Shown here piece by piece: positions 36,378-61,469 of a DNA stretch of 64,000 nt. The stretch covers positions 18,750,194-18,814,193 of the forward strand of contig NC_049984.1 in NCBI RefSeq assembly GCF_000003815.2, read 5' to 3'. The number at the start of each line of letters is the position of its first letter. The stretch's first letter is position 1. The position numbers and the translations under genes are program-made. The notes under the pieces were generated by a model. It saw nothing but the letters and a program-made list of their open reading frames with translations. It was not told where the DNA came from and searched no databases. The stretch is from Branchiostoma floridae (taxonomy: Eukaryota; Chordata; Leptocardii; Amphioxiformes; Branchiostomatidae).

Positions 36378-38493
36378 TCAGCCGATGAAGTTCATGACCA
36401 CAAGATGCAGGATGATGTGAGCGAAGACGAAGTCAGCAAAGGCTCTCTCTGGAGAGATGTGGAGAAAGTCCTTCCTGTTCTGGGGGTTGACCTGGACTCT
36501 TAAACACACTGGAGGGGAAAATGCAAATTCATCAATTTAATTTTGAGGGTCTGCATGCTCTTTTCCGTAAGGCGTAGGCAGGCCTTTTTAATTCCCGTAA
36601 TTCGTAGGGTAAGCTATTTTATTTCACGTAATTCGTAGTGAGGATGGAAAATTTACCGTAAAGCGTAGCCAGTGTATTTCACGTAAGCCGTAATCTAGCC
36701 TAAAAATTTCACGTAAAGCGTAATTTAGCCTAATAGTTACCCGTAAATCGTAGCCTGGCCTCCCAAATTTCGTAAGTCGAAACGTAGTCTACCAGTAAAT
36801 TTAGCCCTTCAAAACACAGGAAATTGCGTTTCGGAGGATCAAGATTTCAAAATTTCGCCGGACCTCACTTGCGACCTTCGGTTATCGACATGGTAAAATA
36901 TAGTATATACCCTCAAAAACCTTTTTTTTTTTGCAAATAAAAATGTCATTGAAGTTAGCTTAGTCTGCCAGCAAAATTTGCCCACCAGAATGCAGGAAAT
37001 ATCATTTTAGAGGGTCAAGATTTCAAAATTTCCATGGTCCTCCTTGTGCCGCCTCGCGCCTTTGGCACTCGAAATTCTGAAAATATGTTGGGGATGTGTC
37101 AACCTCAAAGACCTGTTTTGCTAATAGAAATTTGCCCATCAAAATGCACGAAATATCGTTTTATAGAGGGTCAAGATTTCAAAATTTCGCCGGATCTCCT
37201 TTGCCAATCTATTCACCTTCGGTCATCGACTTTGTAGAAATATGTATCATGGCTGGGGGATGTGACGTGTCAACCTCAAACACATTTTTTACTGATAAAA
37301 ATGTAATTTCACTTAGTTTTCTATAATAGCCAAAAAAACTCAGAAAATGGCGTTTCAGGGGGGCAGGATTTCAACATTTTCCCGGACTTTCCTTCGGCGC
37401 TCGACATGGCAAAATAAGTTGGCTGGCGTCACCCTCAAAAGCTTACGCTGAACCTCTGGGAATCTTTAATTAGATATGCCATTTAACTTAGCTTTGTCTG
37501 CCAGCGAAAATTTCCCTTCAAAATGCAGGGAATAGTGTTTCAGAGGGTCAAAATTTCAATCTTTCTTGCGGAGCACGCCCCCGCCCCTGTCGAGTGTTGC
37601 CAGCCTTCCAGAATTTAGCGTAAACCGCCAGCCTTTCTGAATTTAGCGTAAAACGTTGCCGGCCTTCGTGAATTTAACGTAAAGCGTTGTCGACCGTCCC
37701 GAATTTAGCGTAAAGCGTTGTCAGGACCCCCCATGCAGACCCTCAATTTTTAATGTTCATTTGAGAATTGAGTAGGTGTTTCCTTTTATAATCCCATCTG
37801 TATCTGCATAAGAGTTTTATGCATACATAATATATTAAGGTATTCTAAATTCATGATTTATTGGTACAAATAATCATTTTCACTGCACTGCTTTTGCAGA
37901 ACAGTGTTTACATATCCAAAGTGGGCCACTACCCAATATTTGCATACTAGCAAGCTCTCCAAGCAGAGGTTAGGCTTTATCTGTGTGTTTTTTTTACGTT
38001 TTTAAATGCTTTTTATCGGGCTGTCTATTTTGTACCATTTTCTTTATGTATCATGGCCTAATGAGTAAAGAAAACGGTGCAAAATAGAAAGCCCGAATCG
38101 ATAGAAAACGCCTAAAAACAGACTAAGCCTAACCTCTGCTTGGAGAGTAGTGTTTGCATACCCGGACCTTCTTGTAACTCAGCTCAGGTCTGATGCTCGT
38201 TTATATAAAATTGTAACGGTTCATCGTGACTAAATTCTACCATCTACGGCTAGAAACCCGCCCCCTTCCGTACCTCCTAACACGAAGCTCGCCACGCACG
38301 AGATGAACCCGGACAGGAAAGAGTTGAACGGGAAGGTCCCGACCAGCAGGCAGTAGCCGAACTGGAAGATCCCCGTCAGCATGATGTAGGCCAGGTACGC
38401 GTCGATGATCTTCAGCCGCTGCGGCGTCGTGGTCACGTACTCGTCGTAAAACTTGGACACCACGGTGAAGACGTTCGCTTGAGAAGTCGCCAT
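36378..38493 (-). CDS. DAD1: DAD1, oligosaccharyltransferase subunit
   Basis: Two minus-strand exons, 38274-38493 and 36378-36508, give 116 residues. Vertebrate DAD1 has 113. Exon 1 encodes the conserved core [19 protein letters not shown] and [20 protein letters not shown]. Exon 2 encodes [22 protein letters not shown] and the terminal [12 protein letters not shown]1 is a small multi-pass ER-membrane subunit of the oligosaccharyltransferase that transfers glycans to nascent proteins; its loss triggers apoptosis in mammalian cells. The start is the ATG at 38493. AAGATGGCGG lies about 80 bp upstream, like a YY1-type housekeeping promoter motif. The intron holds two transposon-like elements. 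Confidence 0.97.
36545..37744. mobile_element. TIR element, GAGGGTCTGCATG family, with arrays of CGTAA-type repeats
   Basis: GAGGGTCTGCATG at the left and its inverse CATGCAGACCCTC at the right are perfect TIRs. ATTTT flanks both ends as a likely target duplication. The left third is an array of degenerate units such as CCGTAATTCGTAGG and CACGTAAAGCGTA. The right end has AATTTAGCGTAAAGCGTTG units. The middle holds repeated TTGAAATCTTGACCCTC/TTTGCTGGCAGAC modules. It lies in the DAD1 intron. A shorter member is at 57039-57235. Confidence 0.8.
37955..38147. repeat. 193-bp foldback element, arms about 95 bp
   Basis: CTCTCCAAGCAGAGGTTAGG at 37955 is matched exactly by the inverted right end at 38147. 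Imperfect pairing continues almost to the centre (ATGGCCTAATG). It shares the CTCCAAGCAGA terminus with the MITE at 36167-36300. It lies in the DAD1 intron, 127 bp from the donor. Confidence 0.8.
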
Positions 38494-40574
38494 GGTTGGA
38501 GGAAAACAAGACTTCGTCGAGAAGTGGGTGTTTTCGTGGAGGAGTCGTCAGGTCAGTGCCACCGTGGCCGGCAAGATGGCGGAAGGGAGGAGAGGATGAT
38601 GGGAAGGTAGTGGTGTGGTGGTGGATCATGGACGCCACCTTGCGGTTAGTCGGAGAAGTTCGACATGATACAGTATTTCGTCTATGGGGACCCAAAGTGA
38701 AGAGGTTCGACGCCTCAAAATTCACAGCAGGGTGCAAAATCTATAGCATTATGTACTTTTGAAAATTCTGTATGATCTTAACTTATTGTTTGGAATCTTT
38801 ACATTTGCTGTCAAAATTCTACGACTTCTCAAGACGAGGAATACGACGAATGTGACTGCGCTGTAAACTAAAGGTTAACACAAATGGAAATGGAAGGAGG
38901 AAAAGCGCTGAAAACGCACACCTGTGAACCTGTTCTCGACACGAACGAACCTTAGGTCACCCTGCAGCCACCATGATTCGGCAGGGTTGGTAAGTGAGAC
39001 AAGGGATTTTAAAGACCCCGTTCAGCCAGTTTGGCCATTTAATTGTGAGGCAAATTGATTCGGTAGGTTCATCTAATGATTCCATAAGGCAAGCATGTGT
39101 GGCGTTTGTTTAGTGATGCATGACGACATGGCTCTAGACCAGTTGTCTCTTCCGTCTCTGTGCAACAGACGGCACGAACAAAGTTTGGTTCCTCTTTGCT
39201 GAGCTCTTCGTTGTTCTCAAAATGGCTACCACCAAACCGTGTGAGCCTACATGGCAGAAACCTCAGGTCCAAACACCAGATAACACAATTCCACTGTAGA
39301 ACTGCTAGGTATAGGAAGACTACACTACCGTACCTTGTCGACTTGCTAAACAGTTCATAGTGCTAGAGGTATATAAAAAAGCTTTGGATGTATACACAGT
39401 TATTTTAAAAGTGATTATTGTTATGTTTTATAATGTTTGGAATTGTGCGCCTCTATTGCTTTTCATTTTAATTGTAACATGTGTAAAGCATACTGCAATT
39501 CAGCCGAAGAAATGAAGGCTGCATGCCATTTTATGTTATTGTTTGTCGCTCGATGCGAAAACCATTCATTCATTCATCGATCATTCATTCATGAACGTGT
39601 GCAGAAGTGGGCATTACGCATCATCCTTGGAAGGGCCTACACAGACTATAACACAGCACTCGATGTATGTGGCCTGGAGAGAATTGGCAGCAGAAGAGCT
39701 AATCTTTGTATAAGATTTGCAAACATGCATGGCAGCATCCGAAAGAACTGTTGAGTTAGTGCCAGAGAACTATTAAACTTACGGACGGTCACTGAGAAAA
39801 TCGAACAAACTAACACTACCAACATGCAGAACTGTCCGAATTTACCAACAGCTCAGTGCCATGAACTCCCAATATATATAAGTTGAAGGGGCTACCCACT
39901 TGTCTTGAGATCAATAAATGAATAAACCGCTAATACATATCCTCAACACCATGAAGTGAAGAGCTAGTTCATACCGAAATTAACCTAAGAGATTATTTTA
40001 AGGCCGATACGTAATTTCAACGCCATACTTGTAACTACTTTTAAAAGTGTTTTAAATGTGTAATGTCTGTAATGCTGTCTGTGTGTGTAATGAAAGGGGA
40101 ACATGATGATGTAGTGCAATACATTATTTGTAAGGAGGGCATAATTCACCCCTTGGCTGCAACGCCTTTTTTTAACGAATAAACCATGCATTTGATTTGA
40201 TTTGATCTGTACACCCGACCTTCGTGAAATATCATAAGATCCGTTAATTCTGCCACATCACTGAATGATAACGTGACAATAGATGAAATGTGCCAGAAAG
40301 CCTGCATCGCCCCCGTCTCTCTTTATCTGCAGAACGATTATGAGGTACAGCTCTTTCACCTTGTTAAGATTTACCGGGTGAATTTATTAACACATCGTCC
40401 AAGCAAAGGATCAAATGTACAAAAAAAAATCTCCTGCACGAAATCTTTATTCAAATCAGCCTCGCCGTGAGACGAAAACGTTCAGTAAATGATTATGTAT
40501 GATTATGAGATATCTTCGTGTCAGGCATAACCAGGCCGTCGTGTGTTGACCCCGGCTGTTGCCGCAGCTCTGGT
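38494..40574. other. DAD1 upstream region and spacer to the peptide cluster
   Basis: No gene is recognised. The block from 38873 (GGAAATGGAAGGAGGAAAAG onward) is duplicated at 61783-61990. A LINE remnant lies at 39590-39760. The 40226-40500 block is repeated downstream of peptide copies B and C, at 55178 and 62269. AATAAACCATGC-type A/T-rich sequence lies near 40180. Confidence 0.5.
39590..39760 (+). mobile_element. LINE reverse-transcriptase C-terminal remnant
   Basis: The plus strand encodes RVQKWALRIILGRAYTDYNT, then a CGLERIGSRRANLCIRFA block. This is the classic C-terminus of CR1/L2/jockey-type non-LTR polymerases. It is a short fragment ending in a stop. A diverged paralogue is at 62045-62225, within the duplicated locus. 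Confidence 0.75.
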
Positions 40575-53323
<12,749 letters not shown>

Positions 53324-55500
53324 GATGAGTTGTGCTGAAGATGATGTGATGACAGTTTTTTTTTATTAGCAACATTTTAGACCATTCGTGGTTACAAGAA
53401 CTTTTCAGTTTCAAATGAGATCCAACATTTTCAAAAAATTCACAGAGAGGCCGATGAAGGAGGCTAACTATTGACTCTATTTGTCCAATTTCTGGCCGAC
53501 CGACTCCCCTGCCGTGACTCTATTTGTCCAATTTCTACAATTAGACCACAGATCCATGGAGCCGGGTAGAGGATAGGATACGGCTGAGTGGACGACTTAA
53601 TCGTCAGAACCGGTCTGACTGACTCCTGCCTCCTGTCCAGGCCAGGGTTGCCATGGTGACGGTAGAAGGTAAAAAAGGAAATAGATAAAAAAAAAAACTG
53701 CACAAATAGTTGCATGACTGTCTTGTAGAAAATGCCATTCAGGGAAGGTCACACCTCGTTTCGTAGCCTACCGACTTATTCTTCTCTGGCAAAGTTCAAC
53801 TATTTTTTTTTAAGCAAACAAATGGATTTAGTTGTTGCCTGAGTTCTTTCTTGGGCGTGGTGATGTTGCCTTGACCAGATTCACCCAGTTCCGTGGCGTA
53901 TCATAAAGCTAAGGGCACAACCCGCCATACGTGCCAAAACGTGGGCAATCTTTTGGGATCCGTAAGTGGTGAGAACCGGCGCCTCCGTACGAACTCGCAG
54001 GGAATCTGACGGATTTTCGAGTGCACAGACACGCCGTAGAACTTGTTTTACCTCCAGGCAAAACTGTGTGTGCCATCGGGCTGCGGATTCGCCCCCCGTA
54101 CGTGCCAGTACTGGCGACGCGCCTGCCATGTACAGCCTGAAGGTTTTCAGAAAAATGTGGCGGACGCGGTCTCCCAAAAAAAACGTATGGACAAATTGCA
54201 CTTACGGTGGGTTGTGCCCTTAGCTTTAGACTGTAACGTGCCTTTTTAAGGTGTTTATCATAAGGGCCTGTATGGTTTGACATAGTACGATTGCAAACAA
54301 AGCCGAAGGGAATGGTCGTGCATGCATCTTAAGAAATCAGTCTTCTGACCGACAATGATGTCTGAGATCCTTGTGGACGGTTGGTCTTTTCGTAGGCCGG
54401 CTACTTGGAAATTCTACGGCACTGACATTGTTTAACCTAGTCAACTACCAAGTATCAAGCGCTCAAGACCTGCTCACATATTCAAGTATCAAGACAAACC
54501 ATGGCCACCCAGTCATTCTAGAGTTATCTTGTTGATGTTGACAAAGGAACAGACAGACACACGGACACCTTCGTGGCGGAGGTAACTACTGTTACTGTAC
54601 AAGGTACAAAGTATGGTTCATATGTGACAGGGACGGTTTTCAGGTGAAAAATACGCCCAACCCTCTGTTGATCTTAAATATGGCCGATCTTCCATCGATA
54701 CGCCCGAAGATCGTGGATAATGTGACAAGGGCATTACGACGATCTACGTGATATCGATTGTAGATTGCGATGAAACGTTAAAACAATGAAAGCGAGGAAA
54801 ATTGTGCTTAACACACCCACCTGTGAACCGTCTGTGGAGCCGGACGCAGACAAAATGACTCAACAGGGCAGGTAAGTGAGATAAATGGTATGAAAAATCC
54901 AGTTGAGCCAGTTTAGGCCACAGCAAGTAAATTTTATAGATGACATCAGCGCGCTCATTGATATTTCGCCTGATTTCAGAAAAAACAATATTTTTTTCCT
55001 CTTCGAGTATGGTCAGATAGACCAAAGTAGGCAAAAATGCTGTGTCGTTGCCTAATGATAATACTTGTAGAAGTGGCACTAGGGATGTAGCCATGACTAT
55101 AGGTGCAGAAGTGAAAATTGTTCGATACTTGTAAAAGCATGCATTTGATTTGATTTGATCTGTACACCCGGCCTTCGTGAAATATCATAAGATCCGTTAA
55201 TTCTGCCACATCACTGAATGATAACGTGACAATAGATGAAATGTGCCAGAAAGCCTACATCGCCCCCCGTCTCTCTTTACCTGAAGAACATTATGATGTA
55301 CAGCTCTTTCACCTTGTTAAGATTTACCGGGTGAATTTATTGACACATTGTCCAAGCAAAGGATGAAATGTACAAAAAAAATCTCCTGCACGAAATCTTT
55401 ATTCAAATCAGTAAATGATTTTGTATGATTATGATATATCTTCGTGTCAGGCATAACCAGACCGCCGTGTGCGGACCTCGACTGTTGCCGTGGCTCTGGT
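53324..55500. other. spacer between peptide copies A and B
   Basis: No coding gene is recognised. The A-side upstream region (53460-53700) resembles 58560-58770 upstream of copy B. A MITE lies at 53906-54226. 54640-54960 is duplicated at 59230-59560. 55178-55440 is the repeated 3' flank of the peptide gene. Confidence 0.5.
53906..54226. mobile_element. 321-bp MITE with near-perfect TIRs and TA target
   Basis: TA then AAGCTAAGGGCACAACCC at the left mirrors GGGTTGTGCCCTTAGCTT then TA at the right. It has no coding capacity. The matching place upstream of copy B (about 58804) lacks it, together with about 230 bp of flank. Confidence 0.85.
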
Positions 55501-56288
55501 CTACTTCTCCCACATGTCCGTCACCTTACAGTGGTCTCCCTCTGGAGTTGGAAGGAGAGGGAATGGTGTCAGCTACGAAGGCTCATCAGTGAAAATCACA
55601 TTTACTTGAGTAATCACCATGTGTAACGCTGGATCACCTTTATCCGTTAGGTAACCTATGTCCGTCGCTTCTAAAACGGTATTCAAGAATATCAAGTCGA
55701 CGGATGGAAGTTCAAATTGCAATCATTTCAACATATTTTCACAGGTTGCAATTTGAGACCAGGTCCGTCCAACGAATTGACATCCCTAAAAACCCTGTTA
55801 AAACGGTTATAGGTTACCCCGGATACAGGTGAACTAGCGTTACGTGCCAGGCAATGATCATGTGAACGGCCAATTTTGCAAATGAGGCATCGTATGCATT
55901 TATTAACACAACAGAACAAGCTAAGAGTAAGACGATCGCAGTGGATGTTTCTCATTAATCATGCAGAGTGAGCTCGGATTTGCATAATTTCCATCATCAT
56001 CACATGATAATCGTCACCAATGGTAAATGAAATAGCACCGATGAGGATTCATGGTGACAAAGTACTGTGTATAATTGAAATCACAAAAACAGACAAAAAG
56101 ACAAGAAAAGACAATATCTTAGTTCCATGCCATTATATATCGGTCACAGTTAAAGAATCCTGAAGATTCATTCATCTCCTCTTGACTTATTTTATTTGAT
56201 CAAAGTTAGCATCTGCATTTCCAAAATCAGAGGACCCAAACTTATGTCACGTCTTCCCGACCACAAGAGCTATGTACCGAAAATCGTG

Positions 56289-56333
<45 letters not shown>

Positions 56334-58096
56334 ACACACACACACAAACAAACACAAAAACAGTTCTAAATGTCAAAAGTACACAACATCTTACCACAGG
56401 TACAGTCGTGGCTAAAATCTTCGCATCGGCCGTCATTACTGCAAGGACAGATGCAAGACAAGTAAATCTTAGAAACTATGACATCATCATAATCTTTTAG
56501 CATGATGGGTGAATGGCAAACGGGGCAGGTGATCCACTTCAACTTTTGACCTTAATTGACTTTCACCTTGGAACGGCTAGGTCTTTTGCGTTATGGACAG
56601 TAGTTTTGTTTGACATGTTTGTTCCACTAAATGCGGTCCACTTGTCTTGAGCTGTATAGTAATACGCTGGACCTTCTTGGAATTCAACTTTATAAGTTGA
56701 CTTGGGGTGAAATGAATGAAAAAATAAATGAATTATAAGTGCGTCGATGAAGGTTAGACATTCAGGGGTAATAAGATACGCAAAAAAAGTTACTCAAGCA
56801 ACTGGATATGATTTTGGCTCCGTATCTATATACATGTTATATATTTGTATATGTCATCAGCTGTCTTTGATTTCTTACCAGAAGGTTACATCTGCTTCGC
56901 AATCGCTTTCTTTGCTGCAAGGCAGGCACATTGAAGCCGGCTAAGGAGAGAAAGTTTCAGGGCGTTCAGAACATGTTCGAGGCATTAAACAGTCATTGAA
57001 ATATTCAACGGTTTTATGTTTTTTTGCACCTCCAGTAAGAGGGTCTGCATGCTCTTTTCCGCAAGGCGTAGCCAAGTTTTATTTCCCGTAACTCGTAGGG
57101 AAAGGCATATCATCTACGTAATTCGTAGCGAGGCGACCAAATTTAGCGTAATTGACTTCCTCGATTTAGCGTAATACGTAAGGAAACCTTCTGAATTCAG
57201 CGTAAATCGTTGTCGGGACCCCCATGCAGACCCTCAAGTAATGATATCCGTGCGAAAGAAGAAGTAGGTCCAGTTTTTTTTATTTATTCAATTGGAAAAG
57301 AAGACGAGTAGGAGGAAGAAACTAAGACAGAAAAACATGTTTCCCGTCCTTCAAGTAATCATGATAAGTATACACTACAGCATTCATACTTTGACACAGG
57401 TTAACTTGCGTATATGAAGATCGCTAACAGGAATACAATGGATTTTCTCTCTGCTAAAGTTTAAAAAATAAAACCTCCTTCTGGAGCTTAGTGTTTCACC
57501 AGCCTTGTGGAACTATATTTGCGGAATGTTAATTGGATTCTAATGACATCTGTGAGAACTGAACAAGACACTCACCACCGCGGATTTGTCTGTAATGCCA
57601 TCGCTGATTTCCACCGTCACCTGCCCTCGCTTCTGCAGAAATGATAAACATCCGTTCGTTTTTTTAGAACCTTTCCGGGGTGTGTATATATTTCATGAAA
57701 TTAGGTGGGTGGGGCTATCATCTATAGGACTGTAACAACTAGAGAGACGAGAAACAGTCATGCCAAATGGGTCAGACCCGTTTGGCATGGTCAGTTTGGC
57801 GGCGCTTGAACCCCTGAACACCACTGTCACAGGACTTTTCTTTCTGTAAATCCCAACAAAAATATAATGAAATTTTTTGTTTATTACAAGAATTCACCCT
57901 TCTGCAGTTTTTCTGTGCTCTGCTGAAGTCTAAATGACGTGACGTCATATGAGTAGAGCTATCGTAGCCTTACATCTGCTTTGAGATCAGGACTCACCGC
58001 GACAGCCTGTTCTAGCTCCACATCCGGGACATCAAGGTCGAGAGTTGCCATGGCAACGCCAATCAGAAGGGCGACCAGAAGAGCCTTGGGCATCAT
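55501..58096 (-). CDS. small secreted cysteine-rich peptide precursor, copy B
   Basis: Five minus-strand exons give 100 residues: 57998-58096, 57576-57632, 56879-56940, 56395-56438 and 55501-55541. All introns are GT-AG and all phases match. Residues 1-17 are a signal peptide with two possible Met starts (58096 and 58093). An acidic pro-segment (LDLDVPDVELEQ) precedes KR at 34-35, then GQVTVEISDG. The eight cysteines are C57-x2-C60-x5-C66-x6-C73-x4-C78-x6-C85-x-C87-x4-C92. The last exon ends KVTDMWEK. Exon boundaries and phases are identical in copy A and in the visible part of C. A splice-acceptor-like tract (ATCATCTTCAG) just upstream of the ATG suggests a non-coding first exon. The layout is that of a secreted prepropeptide. 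EGF-like, defence and signalling roles all remain possible. Confidence 0.75.
55623..55843. mobile_element. MITE with GTAACGCT termini, present in copies B and C, absent in A
   Basis: GTAACGCTGGATCACC at the left mirrors GGTGAACTAGCGTTAC at the right. The copy at 62718-62938 sits at the same place. Copy A reads straight through near 40692-40702 without it. It is in intron 4 of the peptide gene. Confidence 0.8.
56290..56345. repeat. (CA)n microsatellite in intron 4 of peptide copy B
   Basis: About 25 CA units with a TA interruption. This is the orthologue of the tracts in copies A and C. Confidence 0.9.
57039..57235. mobile_element. short GAGGGTCTGCATG-family TIR element
   Basis: GAGGGTCTGCATG and inverted CATGCAGACCCTC bound 197 bp of CGTAA-type repeats (TTCCCGTAACTCGTAGGG and similar). 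The flanks read CCTCCAGTAA and AAGTAATGATATCCG. Copy A near 51877-51895 has the uninterrupted CCTCCAGTAATAATATCCG, giving a filled versus empty pair and a 4-5 bp AGTA(A) duplication. Confidence 0.85.
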
Positions 58097-58414
58097 GATG
58101 TGTTGTGCTGAAGATGATGTGATGACAGGCATTTTATTGGCGACATTTTTTTTAGACCTTTCGCAGTTACAACTAATTTTCAACAGTGCAAAATGAAGAA
58201 GACAAAGGGAAACTTTCCTTCTAACTTAATTGTAGGTAGATTTTTTAATCGATTGGCAAACCTCGGCGTCATGACATACAATAGACCAGACAATTTTTTT
58301 GTTCACAAAACAATGTAGGGTACTAAGGCTCCGCGGAATGCTGGGCAAATAGCAGAGATGGGCCACATATCGAGTGAATAGTATGCTAGGGAAGTCGGCC
58401 AATAGGCGAACCAT

Positions 58415-58650
58415 GGAACCACGGATCTAGCCTTTACCCGGCTCCGTGGATCGGTGGTGTAATTGTAGAAACTGGACAAATATTGTCAATAGTACGCTAG
58501 GGGATTTGACCGGCCAATAGAATCATTATCCTAGCGTACTAGTACTATTGATTCTCTTTGCCCATTTTTTGGCCGGCCGACTCCCCTACCGTACTATTGA
58601 CTCTATTTGTCCAATTTCTACTATTAGACCACCGATCCGTGGAGCCGGGT
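58415..58650. repeat. foldback with about 100-bp arms
   Basis: CCCGGCTCCGTGGATCGGTG at the left mirrors ACCGATCCGTGGAGCCGGG at the right. GGACAAATATTGTCAATAGT and its inverse continue the pairing inward. A partial version lies at 53460-53575 upstream of copy A. Confidence 0.75.
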
Positions 58651-58966
58651 AGATGCTAAGATACGGCTGAGTGGACGACTTAATCGTCAGAACCGGTCTG
58701 ACTGACTCCCGCCTCCTGTCCAGGCCAGGGTTGCCATGGTGACGGTAGAAGGTAAAAAAAGTATTAAAAAAACCTGCACAAAACAAATAGTTGCATAACT
58801 GTATGGTTAGATATAGTACGATTGCAAGCAAAGCCGAAGGGAATGGTCGTGCATGGATCTTAAGAAATCAGTCTTCTGACCGACAATGATGTCTGAGATC
58901 CTTGTGGGGGGTTGGTCTTTTCGTAGGCCGGCTACTTGGAAATTTCTACGGCACTGACATCGTTTA

Positions 58967-59118
58967 ACCTACTCACATACCAAGTATCAAGAGCTTAAAA
59001 CCTACTCACATACCAAGTATCAAGCGCGCAAGACCGGCCAAGTATCAAGCGCTCAAGACCTACTCACACACCAAGTATCAAGCGCTCAAGACCTACTTAC
59101 ATCCCAAGTATCAATACA
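58967..59118. repeat. minisatellite, about 33-bp unit
   Basis: CCAAGTATCAAGCGCTCAAG with ACCTACTCACA recurs four to five times. The matching place in the A-side spacer (54445-54490) has under two copies. Confidence 0.85.
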
Positions 59119-60302
59119 AACCACCCAGTCATTCTAGAGTTATCTTGTTGACAAACGAACAGACAGACACACGGACACCTTCGTGGCGGAGGTAACTACT
59201 GTTACTGTACAAGTTACAAATTATGGCTCATATGTGACAGGGACGGTTTTCAGGTGAAAAATACGCCCAACCCTCTGTCGATCTTAAATATGGCCGATCT
59301 TCCATCGATACGCCCGAAGATCGTGGATAATGTGACAAGGGCATTACGACGATCTACGTGATATCGATTGTAGATTGCAATGAAACGTTAAAACAATGAA
59401 AGCGAGGAAAATTGTGCTTAACACACCCACCTGTGAACCGTCTGTGGAGCCGGACGCAGACAAAATGACTCAACAGGGCAGGCAAGTGAGACAAATGGTA
59501 TGAAAAATCCAGTTGAGCCAGTTTAGGCCACAGCAAGTAAATTTTATGGATGACATCAGCGCGCGCATTACTTTTTGCCTAATTTGAAAATAAAAAACAA
59601 GAGAATCAACATGCCGCAAATATGTCGGAAACGTGAACGTGGTAGTAAATGTGTCCAATCGTATATGAATATCCCGTGATACCCGTGATAATATGACAAA
59701 TTTTTGTAGGATTTGTTCTAGTTAATTGATTGCCTGTGTTCTATCACATATGAACGAGTATAGTTGCGACAAGCTTTTTTTCTGGGTTTGTTCTAGTAAT
59801 ATAGTAATATTCACCGTGAATATCCAGTATAGTTCCTACATGCGGTGGTATGACAAGCTCAAGATCTGCATTTGTGCTAGTTAGAAAACAGTCTGTGTTC
59901 TATTGCATATGAGTATCCAGTGTAATTGCTACCCGCGCTGGTATGACAAGCTCAAGGACAGTTGAATGTTGACAGTCTAAGATGTTCCATCCCTCATGAA
60001 TACCCAGTTACCCAGTGCAGTAGCTGCCAATGATAGCAGGACAAGCTCTTTCTATAATCGTTCTAGACGTCTAGTTATTTAAGGTGGATACACAACTACA
60101 AGGACAGGTAGTGGTGTTGGATATAGAAATAAAAGATCTGTTGCTTGTGATATCATGTTTTTTCACCTCGATTATTGTTTTGTAAGGTTTATGATTTCAA
60201 AATTTGAAAATGTGGGAATCCTGCTTTTCCCGCGCTATCTCACTAAATTTGGAGTCTCTGGAGGATGTCGTCCATAACATTTACTTGCTGTGGCCTTACT
60301 TA

Positions 60303-61150
60303 GGCCATGTTGATTTGATTATATGGATGACATCCTCTGGGAACTCCAAAACTGATGCGAGCGAGCGAATAAAAAAAAAGTTGCCTTCAGTATGAAATCA
60401 AAGTGGCCAGGAAGGTTGAACATAGGACTAAACGCACATAGTATGATATACCAACAGTTAGGTGTAGGGGCCAGTACATCATACGGGTGCAAAACGTTTT
60501 TCTTCTTCTTGGACCAATCCGAAAAAAACAGACCTGAAAAAAAATCAGAGGAACAGGTTTCGCCAATTACAAAATGAACACACTATGTCGGCAGGCATTT
60601 GGGGTCTTACCGGGGGCCAAGAAGACAACAAGAGCGAAGTCAAATAGAGTTTATAGTCAATTGTACCAAGTTTCTACAGTCAAAGGCACAGAGACAGCCT
60701 TTATTACATGGAGATGGGATTTTAAAATACCAGTGGGAGTCCAATAATCCACCAAACAGATTCCTTTGTAGAAAAATTGACCAATTACCATTGTTTTGAG
60801 TATTGCCAGTTCTCAAGTTTCCACAGACAATCGTATCAGGTTCAGGTCCGGACCTGGAAATTATCCTCTGCACCTGAATTTTCTGTGCTGGTACCTCCCT
60901 CTATCAACAATAGCTAGATTTTTTTTCTTTCTGTCCTTTCACATCTTACTCTTTGGCTTAAGATTCATTTTGGCATTCTATGGCATTAGTTATCTGTTTT
61001 CTGATCATTTTTTTCAATCTACGGAATATTTGTGCTCATCTTACAGCTGCTTTGCACAATTTATTGTGTGGTCGAAAACTTTTTTTTTTGGAAACGGCCG
61101 AAATTTGGTGCGAGCGCGGATGTCATCCATATAATCAAATCAACATGGCC
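60303..61150. repeat. 33-bp perfect inverted repeats bounding a hAT-like insert
   Basis: GGCCATGTTGATTTGATTAT at 60303 and its exact inverse ending at 61150 pair over 33 bp. Between them (about 60460-60905) is a worn copy of the GGACC-rich hAT-like element of 35680-36117. This looks like one element inserted into another. Confidence 0.65.
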
Positions 61151-61469
61151 TTGTTGTGATGCAAATCGTTCCCCCAGAATGTGTTATATATATTGCTTTT
61201 ACTTTTACTTTTACGGTTTCTGTACACCTCATAAAAGAAGTTCAAAAAAAATGAAATTTTATTTTAGTCTTTCAGCCACAGTATGTTGCGATCGGCATTT
61301 AGGAATCTCATGGAAAGGTATACAGGTGTGGTGGTCCACAGAAAAACAAAGTCAACCTAAATAAGTGACCTGAATACCACTGTAATGGTTAGTCCAATCT
61401 TACTGTATCCGGTACCCGAACGGGATTCTGAAAAGCCAGTTTAGGCCACAGCAAGTAAATTTTATCTTC

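Noticed and set aside
36303-36503. A 66-codon plus-strand open frame
   Set aside because: It is the antisense of DAD1 exon 2, which matches the known protein on the minus strand ([21 protein letters not shown]).
55728-55955. A minus-strand frame with several cysteines (also at 62823-63044)
   Set aside because: It overlaps the GTAACGCT MITE and intron 4 of the peptide gene, has no signal peptide, and is absent from copy A.
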